The notes under the pieces were generated by a model. It saw nothing but the letters and a program-made list of their open reading frames with translations. It made no database searches and had not been told where the DNA came from. The translations under genes and the position numbers were made by a program. DNA of 64,000 nucleotides from Vibrio maritimus (GTDB lineage: Bacteria > Pseudomonadota > Gammaproteobacteria > Enterobacterales > Vibrionaceae): contig BBMT01000005.1 in assembly GCA_000755425.1 (NCBI GenBank), positions 1 through 64,000 of the forward strand, written 5' to 3'. Positions 20,194 to 30,746 of the stretch are shown here, in pieces (the stretch's first letter is position 1; every line of letters starts with the position of its first letter).

Positions 20194-21865
20194 ATGGCAA
20201 CAGAGGTGGAGAACAAGCCCGCGCTTGCTAACAATCTAGGGGCAGCGAAAGAGCGCTTGGCAAAGCATCGGGCTGGCTGTCTAGCTTTTGGCAGAGCTCG
20301 CAGCGAAACGTCATCATCATCACTATTTTTGCGACAATTACTGCCGCCATCATCGTTATTATGCTGTGGACGTCAGCGGAGCGGTTTCGCCCGCTCTACA
20401 GCAAGTCATCCAATTATGACTCTAGCCAAATCTTACAAATGCTGGATGAAGAAGCGATACGTTATCAGCTCAGTCAAGATGATGGGCAAATCCTGGTACC
20501 AGAGCGCGATGTCGCCAAAATTCGTATGGTATTGGCATCGAAAGGCTTGAAGGAGCAATTGCCAAGTGGTTTCGATTCTTTAGATAGCAGCAAGGGGCTT
20601 GGGGAAAGCCAATTCATGGAAAATGCCCGTTATCGGCATGCCCTTGAAGGGGAGCTAGCGCGCAGTATTACTACCATGAGCGCAGTGAGTTTGGCACGTG
20701 TGCATTTGGCAATCCCAAAAGAAAGCTTGTTTATGCGTGAAGAAGCGGAGCAGCCAAGGGCTTCGGTCATCGTGCACATCATCAATGGTATGGATTTGAA
20801 ACCGACACAAGTGGAGTCTGTCATCAATCTGGTGTCTGGTGCGGTGATTGGTCTTAAATCTGAACACGTTCGAGTAGTTGATCAGCACGGCCGTTTACTT
20901 TCCAACGATGCCACGGTGGGTGATATCACCGTTACCTCAGGTAAACAGACCGACTATAAACGTAACGTCGAGCGCACCTTGGTCGCTCAAGCGACAGATA
21001 TGCTGACACCCATTCTTGGCGTGAGCAACTTTCGGGTACAGATTGCCAGCGACATCGACTTTTCCAAAATAGAGGAAACGGAAGAGATATATGCCGACCT
21101 GTAGTGCGCAAAGAAACCTTACTTAACGACGTCAATGAGTCCTCTATGGCGCTCGGAATTCCGGGTGCGTTAAGTAATACTCCACCTGTTACTGATGCAG
21201 AGGAACAACCTGACCCCAACTCAACGGTTAATCGAAGTGAAACCTCCAGAGATTATGCGGTCAGCGGCAAGATTCGCCATGTCCAGCACCAACAAGGGGT
21301 GCTCAATAAACTTTCAGTATCTGTGGTGGTCAATGATATGGCTAACCCAAACCAAACTTGGACACCGGAAGAGCTCGGAAATATTGAGAACGTCGTGCGC
21401 TCAGCTATCGGCTTTGATGCGCAGCGTGGCGATAACATTCATATCACGCATTTTCCTTTTGTGGTTGCTGCTATTCCAGAACAAGCGCAAGTGCCCTGGT
21501 TTGAAAACATGAACATCATGCAGCCCCTCAAATATTTGCTGGGCGTGATGCTCAGTGGCTTGATGATCATGGTAGTACTGAAACCCCTGGCGCAATACCT
21601 CACTAAGTCGGCTGAACGTGAAGAGCAAGATGCGGAAAGCATGGACTATGACAACCTTATTACCAAACAAGAGCGTGATGCAGAAGCGGCGATGCAGTCC
21701 AAGTTGGAAGCACTCGGTATTGATGCCACTGGGATAAAGGCGCTGGATGACAACCTGCCTTCTGCCGACAGTCCTTTAGAAGTGCAAATCCAACATTTGA
21801 AGTTAATTGCCAAAGAGGATCCAAACCGAGTGGCGGAAATTTTACGCACCTGGATCCAAGCCTAG
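20194..21865 (+). CDS. fliF: Lateral flagellar MS-ring protein FliF (two frame breaks)
   Basis: An inner-membrane MS-ring protein of about 557 residues. The first transmembrane segment (about residues 36-55) follows the short N-terminus; a frame break falls near 20275, within HRAG. The periplasmic part includes ENARYRHALEGELARSI and ARVHLAIPK. A second break near 21105 is repaired by one C (YADPVVRKETL). The second transmembrane segment is near 21530-21600, followed by the FliG-binding tail. Confidence 0.92.
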
Positions 21866-21907
21866 GACAGTCTTTTATTAAATGTTTAATGAATAAAGTG
21901 AGCCAAC

Positions 21908-22912
21908 ATGGATGACAAGCAAACCTATCAATCAGTGGATGGCGTCGCGATGCTCGTGCTGAGCATGGGCGAAGATATTGGTGCCGAAGTGCTCAAGGGG
22001 TTCACTCACGAGGAGATCAAACAGATCACCCATGCAATGAGTAAGATGCAAGACATCAAAGCCGCCGATGCCATGGTTTCTTTGAATGGCTTCTTTGATG
22101 ATTTTCGCAAGCACTCCGGCATTTTAGGCGGGACGCGAAACTACATCACCAACGTGCTTGAGAAAACCCTCAATGGTAATTTGGCTCGTGATTTAGTCTC
22201 TGAAATCTACGGCGATGAGATTCGCTCACATGCAGAGAAACTGGCTTGGATACCACCGGAGCTGCTCGTCAACGACCTACGAAAAGAGCACATTAATTTG
22301 CAAGCACTGCTCATTGCCCACTTGCCGCTAGAGTACAGCGGCCGAGTGATGGACGAATACGATGAGAAAGAGTGCCATGAATTGATCTTGCAGATATCCA
22401 AAACACAGGTGTTAACCTCTGGACTGATGGAAACCCTCAAAGACTTGATCGACCGCTGCAAAATCAACTATCACAGCGGCGGGTCATCTAGCCTTCAAGG
22501 CTCGAAAGTCGTCGCCAACCTCATTAACCGTTATTCAGGTAATAAGAACGAGCTGTTTGAGTATCTTCACGATAAAGACAAACAGACTGCTGAGCTGGTG
22601 GAAGAAGCCATGTTCGATTTCTTTACTCTGTTTAACCAAGATCTCGAAACGATCAACGTGATTAACGAGAGAGTGAGTCTCGAGCAGTGGGCTTACGCTT
22701 TGAAAGGCACTAATAAGGAGTGTCGGCTTTACATCATTAACTCGATGCCACAACGAGTCTCCACCGAGCTAAAAGAGAACCTAGTGCGTATCGGCGCCGT
22801 GCCTGTGAGTCAGGTTGAGCAAGCTCGCAAGGCCATCATCGATATTGTCAAAGAGCTGCAAGCGGAAGGGGAAATCAAACTCAACTTTGCAAATGAACCC
22901 AGGCTCACTTAA
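21908..22912 (+). CDS. fliG: Lateral flagellar rotor protein FliG
   Basis: A 334-residue rotor/switch protein of normal length. The N-terminal FliF-binding part has VAMLVLSMGEDIGAEVLKGF. The C-terminal torque domain retains the charged pattern (MFDFFTLFNQDLETINVINERVSLEQWAYALKGT). Unbroken. In known lateral loci fliH would follow; here an unrelated gene follows at 56 bp. Confidence 0.94.
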   Translation: MDDKQTYQSVDGVAMLVLSMGEDIGAEVLKGFTHEEIKQITHAMSKMQDIKAADAMVSLNGFFDDFRKHSGILGGTRNYITNVLEKTLNGNLARDLVSEIYGDEIRSHAEKLAWIPPELLVNDLRKEHINLQALLIAHLPLEYSGRVMDEYDEKECHELILQISKTQVLTSGLMETLKDLIDRCKINYHSGGSSSLQGSKVVANLINRYSGNKNELFEYLHDKDKQTAELVEEAMFDFFTLFNQDLETINVINERVSLEQWAYALKGTNKECRLYIINSMPQRVSTELKENLVRIGAVPVSQVEQARKAIIDIVKELQAEGEIKLNFANEPRLT

Positions 22913-22968
22913 TGGGCTTATATCTAATGGTTTATTAGAAAAAACTGAGACTAAGCTAAGGAAAGGCT

Positions 22969-23973
22969 ATGAAGTTAACCAGCATAGGATTGCGTAAATC
23001 AGAGGTAAGCTCGGCAACGGCAGGGCGGATTCGTCGGCCAGAGAAACTAGAAAGTCGACCAAATCGTTCGGTGGTGCTTGGTCAGCAAATGGTTCACCTC
23101 AACCTACATGAGCGCCCAAAGCTCATAGCCGAAGTGTCGGAATCGCACAAAGGCTATAGCCAGTTAATTCTGGCAGGAGAGGCACTTCGTGCGACGGCGA
23201 GCGAACTACTCAAACTCAAGCGTTTGGCTGAGCTGCCGCAATATACACCCTCGCAGGCTAACCAAATTGATGTGATCAAAAAACGTCATGTCATGGAATA
23301 ACAAGCAGCTGTTTGGCCGTTATGTATTGGATTCGACGTTTGCGCCAATACAGGTTGATGCGCCACTGATTGAGTTTGCTGTGCCAGGTCTTGATATAGA
23401 TAGAGAACGATATCGTGATGAAGTGGTATCACTCTACATTAACCATCGTTTGGTCGCGCTGGCCTTTGAGCGTACCGAAGATCGCGAGGTACTCCTAGAA
23501 CAGTTCAAAATGATGTTTGCGTTTGCCAAGCTGCAATTGCGATTGAATCAAAACCAAGAATTGGTGATTGGCATGGCTGACAACGATTGGCGCAAGTGGG
23601 ATGGTCAGGTTTTTGTCTCTGGGCAGGGAGCCGTTATGCCGAAGGAGCGCCGATCGCTGTTGCGGTGAACCCGCTGCAACCTGTCGTAGAGAATATTACT
23701 CAATTGATGGTCAATGAGCCCGGTGCGTTGGCGCAAATCGATCGAGTGTTAGAGCGAGTAAACAAAATGTATTTGGCGCTTTCAAAAGTGCTTAAGTTCA
23801 AGAAGGAAAAAGCCAATCAGTTGATAGCGTTTTGCTCTCATCCCGAATTAAGAGACATTGGCAGTTTCAAACAGCAGGTGGCAGAAAGTCCTCAGAAGTC
23901 ACTGCGCTCTATTCACCATAGTTTTCAAGGGCCCAGCCGTGACAATGTCATCAAGCTATTGAGAAAAAACTGA
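22969..23973 (+). CDS. Unidentified protein in the fliH-fliI-fliJ position; possibly flagellin/FlgL-related
   Basis: I do not recognise this gene. As given, it reads from 22969 to a stop at 23301, from 23288 in the next frame to 23668, then from about 23625 in the first frame again to 23973. The first and last parts share one frame and the whole is 1005 nt. Two compensating errors (one extra A in the A-run near 23280, one missing G near 23625) would make a single 334-residue protein. The middle of the first part (about 60-85, helical) and the ALAQIDRVLERVNKMYLALSKV segment resemble the coiled D0/D1 helices of flagellin or FlgL, though the usual N-terminus is absent. It is neither FliH, FliI nor FliJ by eye: no Walker A motif and no GxxxG-repeat FliH N-terminus. 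Confidence 0.6.
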
Positions 23974-23998
23974 AATGGGTCTGATTTGTTGCCGTTAT
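23971..23998 (+). promoter_or_regulatory. Sigma-28-like promoter of flgM
   Basis: TGAAA (23971-23975), 15 bp, then GCCGTTAT (23991-23998), close to the sigma-28 pattern TAAA-N15-GCCGATAA. The same arrangement with the same TGAAATGG start occurs before lafA. It would let flgM-flgN-flgA respond to the system's own FliA. Confidence 0.6.
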
Positions 23999-24033
23999 AG
24001 CCTAGTAGAGGCCAACAGAGGTGGGTATGGGGT

Positions 24034-24321
24034 ATGAGCAACATCAAGGTCGACAACATTAAGTACATCGTGCCGAACACTCAAATCGATGCGGTGCAGC
24101 AGAAGAAAACGGAGCAAGACCATAAAACTCGAGTCAAGCAAGTCAATTTGTCACAGCATGAGGTGGCATTGCTAGAAAGTGGCAAGACACTGTTTGAGGG
24201 GATGGAGGATATTGACGCGGCGAAAGTAGAACAAATCAAAGCGCAAATTGCCTCTGGAGAATTGGTATTTGATATGGATGAGTTAGCCAAAGTGATCGCG
24301 AGGTTAGACCATGGAAAATAA
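24034..24321 (+). CDS. flgM: Anti-sigma-28 factor FlgM
   Basis: A 95-residue FlgM-type protein with a disordered N-terminal half and a C-terminal sigma-binding region (about 45-95: VNLSQHEVALLESGKTLF ... IKAQIASGELVFDMDELAKVIARL). It presumably holds the FliA encoded at 32815 inactive until the hook is complete. It is preceded by a sigma-28-like promoter and overlaps flgN by 11 bp. Confidence 0.88.
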   Translation: MSNIKVDNIKYIVPNTQIDAVQQKKTEQDHKTRVKQVNLSQHEVALLESGKTLFEGMEDIDAAKVEQIKAQIASGELVFDMDELAKVIARLDHGK

Positions 24322-24730
24322 GAAAATTATTGTTGGCTACCTACACTATGGCCAAGCGATTTTGCGCCTGTCTAAGCAGTTATCAGAACGGCTTGATGAG
24401 GTGAGAATGGCGATACTCAAAGGTGAATATCACAACCTTGAAGCGCTTAACGATACCATATTGTCCCTGTCCTACCAGATGGCTGAAGCCGATACCAAAC
24501 GTTTCTCTCTCGCTAAGCATTTAGGTTGCACCAATCGCCAATATGCGAAAGCGGTTCAACAGCGTCTTAAAGGCGATTTGCAGCGCCGAGTTGCGGACTT
24601 GGATAGTCAAATCGAAAGACGTGTCCATATGTGCAAGCACAAGCTTGCCAGACAAGGCAGCCTAATGGTGATGCAACATCAAGCCATGGAAGAGGCGATG
24701 GGGGCTCAGCAGCTGAAGATCAATGTGTAA
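24311..24730 (+). CDS. flgN: Flagellar export chaperone FlgN
   Basis: A 139-residue, mainly alpha-helical protein with long amphipathic helices, in the usual flgM-flgN arrangement. FlgN is the chaperone for FlgK and FlgL. Motif evidence is weak because the family is divergent; position between flgM and flgA and length support the call. It overlaps flgA by 8 bp. Confidence 0.75.
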   Translation: MENKKIIVGYLHYGQAILRLSKQLSERLDEVRMAILKGEYHNLEALNDTILSLSYQMAEADTKRFSLAKHLGCTNRQYAKAVQQRLKGDLQRRVADLDSQIERRVHMCKHKLARQGSLMVMQHQAMEEAMGAQQLKINV

Positions 24731-25472
24731 GAGAATAGAGGCTGTATCTTTATCAAGCCCCCGATGGGTGTTTGCCTTTGGTATGCTGACATGTGTTTTA
24801 ACCTTTCCGAGTCAAGCGTTAGAGGCCGCTAACGAGGTGCATGCTCAAAGTGCACTATTAGGAATTTCGAACCGTTTGAAGTCGACGATCGAGAAAGCGA
24901 TTAAAAGGCGCTATCCGGAATCTGCAACACTCGATATTAAGCTGCGCTTTTCTAAAGCACTTAACCATGTTCAGCCTTGTCCCATAGAGCCTATTATCGA
25001 AACCAAGCGAGAAGTGACGCTGGGATCTCAAAAATGGTTTGTGCGCTGTCCCTCATTGGGCTGGAAAGCATCAGCGATGGCAACGTCTCGATTAAGCGTT
25101 CTAGCGGCAACCGCATCGAAAACACTTAAAAAAGGGTATCGAATTCAATCTGCAGACATCCTACTTTCTGAAGTTACGTTGACCAAAGATGCGAGACTGT
25201 TCTATCAGATAGATGAAGTTCTTGGAAGCAAATTAAAACGCTCAGTCAAGAAAGGAGACACCTTAAGCGCCCAGCGATTCTATCTTGATTACGATGTTGA
25301 AAAAGGGCTCCCCGTGAGTTTAATTTACCACTCAAAAACGTTCAGCTTAGAAACGCAAGGGGTCGCGCTCGAAGATGGACAGGTTGGTGATACCATAGCG
25401 ATAAAAAATCTTCAATCTGGACGGCAGCTCCGAGGTCAAGTAGTAGAGAAAAACCTAGTGCGCGTTTTTTAG
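24723..25472 (+). CDS. flgA: P-ring assembly chaperone FlgA
   Basis: A 249-residue periplasmic protein with a signal peptide (about 12-33) and the C-terminal SAF/FlgA domain (ATASKTLKKGYRIQSADI, VKKGDTLSAQRF, and GDTIAIKNLQSGRQLRGQV). It assists assembly of the FlgI P-ring. It is the last gene of the rightward block and converges on flhA with a 41-bp gap lacking an obvious terminator. Confidence 0.88.
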   Translation: MCKRIEAVSLSSPRWVFAFGMLTCVLTFPSQALEAANEVHAQSALLGISNRLKSTIEKAIKRRYPESATLDIKLRFSKALNHVQPCPIEPIIETKREVTLGSQKWFVRCPSLGWKASAMATSRLSVLAATASKTLKKGYRIQSADILLSEVTLTKDARLFYQIDEVLGSKLKRSVKKGDTLSAQRFYLDYDVEKGLPVSLIYHSKTFSLETQGVALEDGQVGDTIAIKNLQSGRQLRGQVVEKNLVRVF

Positions 25473-25513
25473 TCCGATCTGCTCTATCCAACCCTTTTGA
25501 CCTATCGTGTATC

Positions 25514-27594
25514 TTACTCAATCTCACCAAGCACGTTTAACCCGTAGTCATTCGGAATTTCATTGTAGCTTAATACGATCAATTCATTGGCAAAAGCTTT
25601 TGCCAGTTTAGCGAGCATAGGTCTTGTTGTTGGCGGTACCACTATGACGGGCGGTAGATTTTGACTCTGCATGGTTTGCACCATGGTGGGCATACGATTT
25701 TGAAATTTCTGTAGAATGCTAGCCTCTAGTGGAATCGAATCTAGGGGGATGGTCGGGTCATTTTGCTGGGCGACTGAGATAGCAGATTTGAGTTCACCTT
25801 CGAGACTTGGGTTAATGATAAAAGCTTGCAAGGTTTTATGATTTGGCGATATCAGGTTGATGATCGTTCGCTTGAGCGCAACTCGAATATTGGATGAGAG
25901 CAATATCGGATCTTTAACTGTATCGATGCTCTCAATGATCGTGTTGGCGATGGTACGTACATTGATAATTGGTACTTGCTGCGCCAACAATTGCCTGATG
26001 ATCTGCATCTGTAAGTTTGGAGTAATAACACCGGCTAAGGTTTCAGCCAGTTCAGGATGCTGATTTGCTAGGCGCTGATTGAGAACTTTTACATCGTCAT
26101 AATTAAAAATGTCATCAAGGTGTTCGCTACACACTTTGCTCACGTGAGTGGCGATTACATCATGCACTCCGATAACCTGAAAACCTAAGTTGATTGCTTT
26201 GGTTTTATCATCATTGTGTATCCAAAGTGCAGGTAAACGGTAAGCGGGATCAACTCCTACGATTCCGTCGAGTTCAGGGTGGTCTATGCGCGCTCCTACT
26301 GCCATAGATTTATCGACATAGACTTCACCGCGTTCAATTTCATCACCATCGATACTAATGGCATATTCTGAAGGCTTCAGTGACAAGTTATCACTTATTA
26401 CGACTTCAGGGATGACGAATCCGATTTGTTCACTGAGCGTTTTTCGGCTACCGCGAATGCTCTTTATAAGGCTACCTCCTTTCTTCTGGTTTACCAAAGG
26501 CACGAGCTTAAACCTAAAGAGAGCGCAATAACATCGACATTGGGAATGATGCTCCAATCGATGGCTTGCTCTTTGCTTGGTGTGGGCAGAGCGTCAATCT
26601 CTGAGTCTCTCGTCACTTCAGGAATAGCCCGGTATCGTGATTGACTCCAGCCAACAAAGGCGAGCAGCACAGCAAATGTATAGAAGGCAAGGTGCGGCAT
26701 ATTGGGGACGCTACCTATCACAAACATCACGCCACTAGCCATGTAAAGGTTTTGTGGTGAAGCAAGAAGCTGCTTTTTTGCCGTTTGCGCGATATCGTTG
26801 TCGGCATCACTGATGCGAGTCACTATGATAGCGGCCGATGTAGCGAGCAAGAGTGATGGGATTTGCGCCACTAAGCCATCTCCGATCGTGAGTAAAGCGT
26901 AGGTTTTAAAAGCAGCTTCTGCGGTTAAGTCGTACTCAAAAATACCAATTAACACACCGCCGATGAGATTAATAAACAAGATAAGTAAGCCAGCAATGGC
27001 ATCACCGCGAACGAATTTACTTGCCCCATCCATTGAGCCGTAGAACTCGGCTTCATTGCCGACACTTTCCCGACGCTGTTTCGCCTCTGCTTGGTCAATG
27101 GCGCCCGCATTTAGGTCGGCATCAATCGCCATTTGTTTTCCAGGTAGGGCATCAAGTGTAAATCGAGCAGAGACTTCAGAGATACGCTCGCCACCTTTAG
27201 TGATCACCACAAAGTTGATGATCATTAAGATGATAAACACCACGATACCAACAACATAGCTACCCCCAATAACCACTTCACCGAAAGACTGGATAACCTT
27301 ACCTGCCGCATCGCCTCCATTATGCCCTTCCAACAATACAATACGTGTCGACGCTACGTTCAAGGTGAGCCTAAGTAAGGTGGCAATGAGCAATAGTGAA
27401 GGGAAAATAGAAAAATCCAGTACCCGAGACACGGTGCTGCTAACGAGAAGTACAACAATAGCCAGCATGATATTGAAGGTGAAAAAGGCGTCCAACAGTA
27501 TGGGTGGCAGCGGCAGAATAACCATAGCCAAAATCATCAGTAGCACGACAGGAATCGTTAACCTTGATGCGATTGAACTAAATAGAGTACCCAT
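25514..27594 (-). CDS. flhA: Lateral flagellar export gate protein FlhA (one frame break)
   Basis: An inner-membrane export-gate protein of about 694 residues. The N-terminal half has the membrane segments and the FHIPEP-type loop (RFTLDALPGKQMAIDADLNAG). The C-terminal half is the cytoplasmic domain (IGVHDVIATHVSKV; LRQ...). The frame breaks near 26505; one T in a T-run restores SLGFKLVPLVN. The ATG at 27594 follows AAAGGCGG. It is transcribed on its own, away from lafA. Confidence 0.93.
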
Positions 27595-27703
27595 AGCCGC
27601 CTTTTATTGGAGATTGGACATTTAGATACTAGGCTATTTTTCATTGTTTTCTCATATTTGATACTTGCTTTATGCAATTGATGAGAATTTTTTTGAGAAA
27701 AAG

Positions 27704-27731
27704 TGAAATGGAATTTAACCACTGTCGTTAG
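27704..27731 (+). promoter_or_regulatory. Sigma-28-like promoter of the lateral flagellin gene
   Basis: TGAAA (27704-27708), 15 bp, GTCGTTAG (27724-27731). The spacing and the TGAAATGG start are identical to the flgM site at 23971-23998, and the -10 differs mainly by T for C. It sits about 38 bp before the lafA start codon. Confidence 0.6.
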
Positions 27732-27768
27732 CAGTTAGTGAACAGCAAACACAGATGGGGAACATCAC

Positions 27769-28964
27769 ATGGCTATTTCAGTTCATACTAACTACGCAAG
27801 TTTGGTGACGCAAAATACGTTGCAATCGACCAATAACGCGCTCACTAAGTCTATGGAAAGACTCTCCACAGGCTTTCGAATTAATTCAGCGGCAGACGAT
27901 GCTGCGGGCTTACAGATTGCCAATAGATTGAATTTGCAAAGTCGCGGCTTAGGCATGGCTATGCGCAATTCGCAAGATGCGATTTCGATGATGCAGACTG
28001 CCGAAGGGGCGATGGATGAAATGACCAACATCGCTTACAGAATGAGTGACCTGGCTACGCAGGCAGCCAATGGCACGTATACGGATGACGATAGATCAGC
28101 TCTTGATAGTGAGTTTCAAGAGCTAGCATCAGAGTTAAATAATATCTTCAGTTCGACCAGTTTTGGTGGTCGTACTCTGCTTAGCGGAGGGGCTTTTGGG
28201 AATGGCACTGTAGAGTTTCAAATAGGCAACACCTCAAGCGACCAACTATCCGTCAATGTACAGACCGAATTATCTGCCATATCCACTGCTATAACGGCAG
28301 CGTCGGGTACCGTTGAAGATAGAGATGCAGTAAATCAAGCCGATCTTGATTTCTCGCAGAGGCGGACAACTTCGCACTGGGCAATACAGCATCAGTCCTA
28401 AGCAACGGTGTTACCTCTACCTCAGCAATTACTAATAGCTATTCAGGTTATGCTGATCTAGTTGAAAAAATGGAGGCTGGTGATGCAGCAGCTTTAGCTG
28501 ATCATGCCACTCTAATGGGGGAAGTTACCAATAGTCTAGATGCACATATCGACGCTGTAGATGGCATAGCAGGTAGTGGTTATGACGGTGCTAACTCCAC
28601 ACACGGTGCTGCTTTTAGTGCTACTGGTGCATGGGCAGAAGTACAAGCGCTTGCTGCTGGAGGTGCTGGTATTGAGACTCAAACACAAGCAACAGCAGCT
28701 ATCGATAAGGTGTCAAATCTAGTTGATGCATTAGGTGAGTCACGCGCTAGTTTCGGTGCCAATATTAATCGACTTGAACATACGATTACCAACCTGGGCA
28801 ACATTACAGAAAATCTAGACTCAGCGAAAGGTCGAATCATGGATACCGATTTTGCTTATGAATCTGGAATGATGAGTAAATCACAAATGCTAATGCAATC
28901 AGGCGCTTCAATGTTAAGTGCCTCGAAAATGGTTCCACAGCTAGCGATGAGCTTGCTAGGTTAA
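27769..28964 (+). CDS. lafA: Lateral flagellin (one frame break)
   Basis: A flagellin of about 398 residues. The N-terminal D0/D1 region is very typical ([25 protein letters not shown]). The middle is variable and rich in Ala, Gly, Thr and Ser. The C-terminal D1/D0 is typical ([29 protein letters not shown]). The frame breaks near 28360 in the variable domain, between DLDFS and AEADNF. Single flagellin gene of the locus, directly followed by fliD. A sigma-28-like promoter precedes it. Confidence 0.93.
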
Positions 28965-28997
28965 CTCTAACTATTTGGGGAGGGTTGAGTTGTACCT

Positions 28998-29016
28998 CCT
29001 CGCAACCATAGCGAGG
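28998..29016 (+). promoter_or_regulatory. Hairpin overlapping the fliD ribosome site
   Basis: CCTCGC-AACCATA-GCGAGG. The right arm includes the GAGGA ribosome site of fliD, whose ATG is at 29025. Pairing could lower fliD translation relative to flagellin. It has no T-run, so it is not a good terminator. Confidence 0.4.
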
Positions 29017-29024
29017 ATGATGTT

Positions 29025-30344
29025 ATGAATGTCGATGCCGCCCAATTGGCAACTAACTTTGCGACCTATGATATCCAGCCATTCCAGACTCGATACACGC
29101 AAAAGCTGTCATCTATCACGTCACAAACCTCTGCTATCAATCAAGTCAAAACCGCACTCAATAAACTTGAGGATGCGGCATACAAATTTACCAAACCGGG
29201 AGCCTCTGTTACTCAGTTTTCGACCACAGCTTCAAGTGATGAGTACATACAGGTTTCCACCGATGATAACCCAGATTCATTTGATCTTGATATTTATGTA
29301 AAGCAGCTTGCGGATGCCCATCAGCTCTCCATCGTTGCTTCAGGGAGTTCACCCAGCGACGTGATGGCGAGTGGAGGCACGTTAACGGTGGGTCTTGGAG
29401 GGGACACTACCATCAACATTGACGACGCGGATCAAGATGCGAGTGGTGATGTTACCTACAGCGAGTTTGTCAGTTATTTCAATGAACAGTTCGACGACTC
29501 AATCCAAGCCGTATTGGTTAAATCTCAAGGTGCGATGCAGGTGCTCTTTAGCGCCAAAGAAGACGGTGTAGACAGTCAGTTTACTCTCACTGCAAACGCT
29601 GACTCAGGCCTGGAATCTCAGTTTCAAAATGCCAGTGACAACCCTCTTCAGACTGGCAAGGATGCAATTATAGCGATTGGCGGAAAAGACGGTTTGGAAC
29701 TAACCAATAATACGAACACCTTTGAAGATATTGTTCAAGGTGTGGATATTACGTTGAAGAAAGTGAATCAAGAAAGTGATGATGCCACCAATGTGACGGT
29801 AGCTGAAGATATTGGCGCAACCATGGACGCTATCCAAGCATTTATAACCGAGTATAACAAAGCCCTCACCGAGATTGCCAAGCTAACTCAAACCGGCAAT
29901 GAAGACGAGTCGAGAGGGATATTGGCTTCGGATAACACCATTCGATCAATAGAGTCGCAGTTGGGCAGTCTAATCCGAGCAGAATATGAAGGTTCGCGGT
30001 TGTTTGAGCTTGGAATTGAAATCGATCGCAGCGGAAAATTAACGCTGGAACGTTCGACGTTTGAAGAGACTAGTTCGACTCTTGATATCGAGCAAATATT
30101 CGCCGGGGAACAAGGTCTTTTCTCGAGCATTGAGGCACGTTTGGATATCTATTTGGATTCTTCCAATGGCACACTCAGCCGCCGTCTAGAGACGCTTGAT
30201 AATGAAAAGTCTCGAGTCGATGATGCGCTCGATTCGCTAGAAACACGCTATCAAACCTACTACAACCGCTATTTGTCACAGTTTACTCAACTCAATGCGC
30301 TTGATTCAGAGCTTAGTGCGGTCTCTGTATTGTTCACTGTTTAA
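29025..30344 (+). CDS. fliD: Lateral flagellar filament cap protein FliD
   Basis: A 439-residue cap protein (LafB equivalent). The N-terminal FliD domain has SITSQTSAINQVKTALNKLE. The C-terminal domain (about 200-430) includes DITLKKVN, AFITEYNKALTEI and a long coiled end (RLETLDNEKSRVDDALDSLE). Unbroken. Confidence 0.92.
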   Translation: MNVDAAQLATNFATYDIQPFQTRYTQKLSSITSQTSAINQVKTALNKLEDAAYKFTKPGASVTQFSTTASSDEYIQVSTDDNPDSFDLDIYVKQLADAHQLSIVASGSSPSDVMASGGTLTVGLGGDTTINIDDADQDASGDVTYSEFVSYFNEQFDDSIQAVLVKSQGAMQVLFSAKEDGVDSQFTLTANADSGLESQFQNASDNPLQTGKDAIIAIGGKDGLELTNNTNTFEDIVQGVDITLKKVNQESDDATNVTVAEDIGATMDAIQAFITEYNKALTEIAKLTQTGNEDESRGILASDNTIRSIESQLGSLIRAEYEGSRLFELGIEIDRSGKLTLERSTFEETSSTLDIEQIFAGEQGLFSSIEARLDIYLDSSNGTLSRRLETLDNEKSRVDDALDSLETRYQTYYNRYLSQFTQLNALDSELSAVSVLFTV

Positions 30345-30354
30345 GGAGATTTTT

Positions 30355-30746
30355 ATGTTGTTAAGCAAGCATCAACAATCCAACTACAGCACGGTTCAGG
30401 TAAGTGCAAATGCCTCAGTATCAACAAGTTTTGAGTTAATTTGTATGTTGCACGAAAGACTCATTCAGGAGCTAGAAAGTGTGAAATACGCGATTGAGCA
30501 AAAGGATATGGAACTTAAGGCGAAGTCTTCGCAAAAGTGTATCGATATTTTGGTCGGCTTGATGCGTCATTAGATCTTTCTAGCGGAGAGGAGCTTATTT
30601 TGAACATTCATGCCCTCTACGAACACAGTATTGCCACTGTATTTGAGGCATCGAAAGAGATGCAACCCGATTTGATTGATCCTCTTATCAAAGTGGTCAC
30701 CGATTTGAAAAGAAGGGTGGGAGGGTGCAATGGAGTGGCTTCATGA
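30355..30746 (+). CDS. fliS: Flagellin export chaperone FliS (one frame break)
   Basis: A helical chaperone of about 130 residues (LafC equivalent). The FliS pattern is visible (TVQVSANASVSTSFELICML-type text, MLHERLIQEL). The frame breaks near 30550; the second part carries GRLDASLDLSSGEELILNIHALYEH. The ATG at 30355 follows AAGGAG. The stop overlaps the next start as ATGA. Confidence 0.85.
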
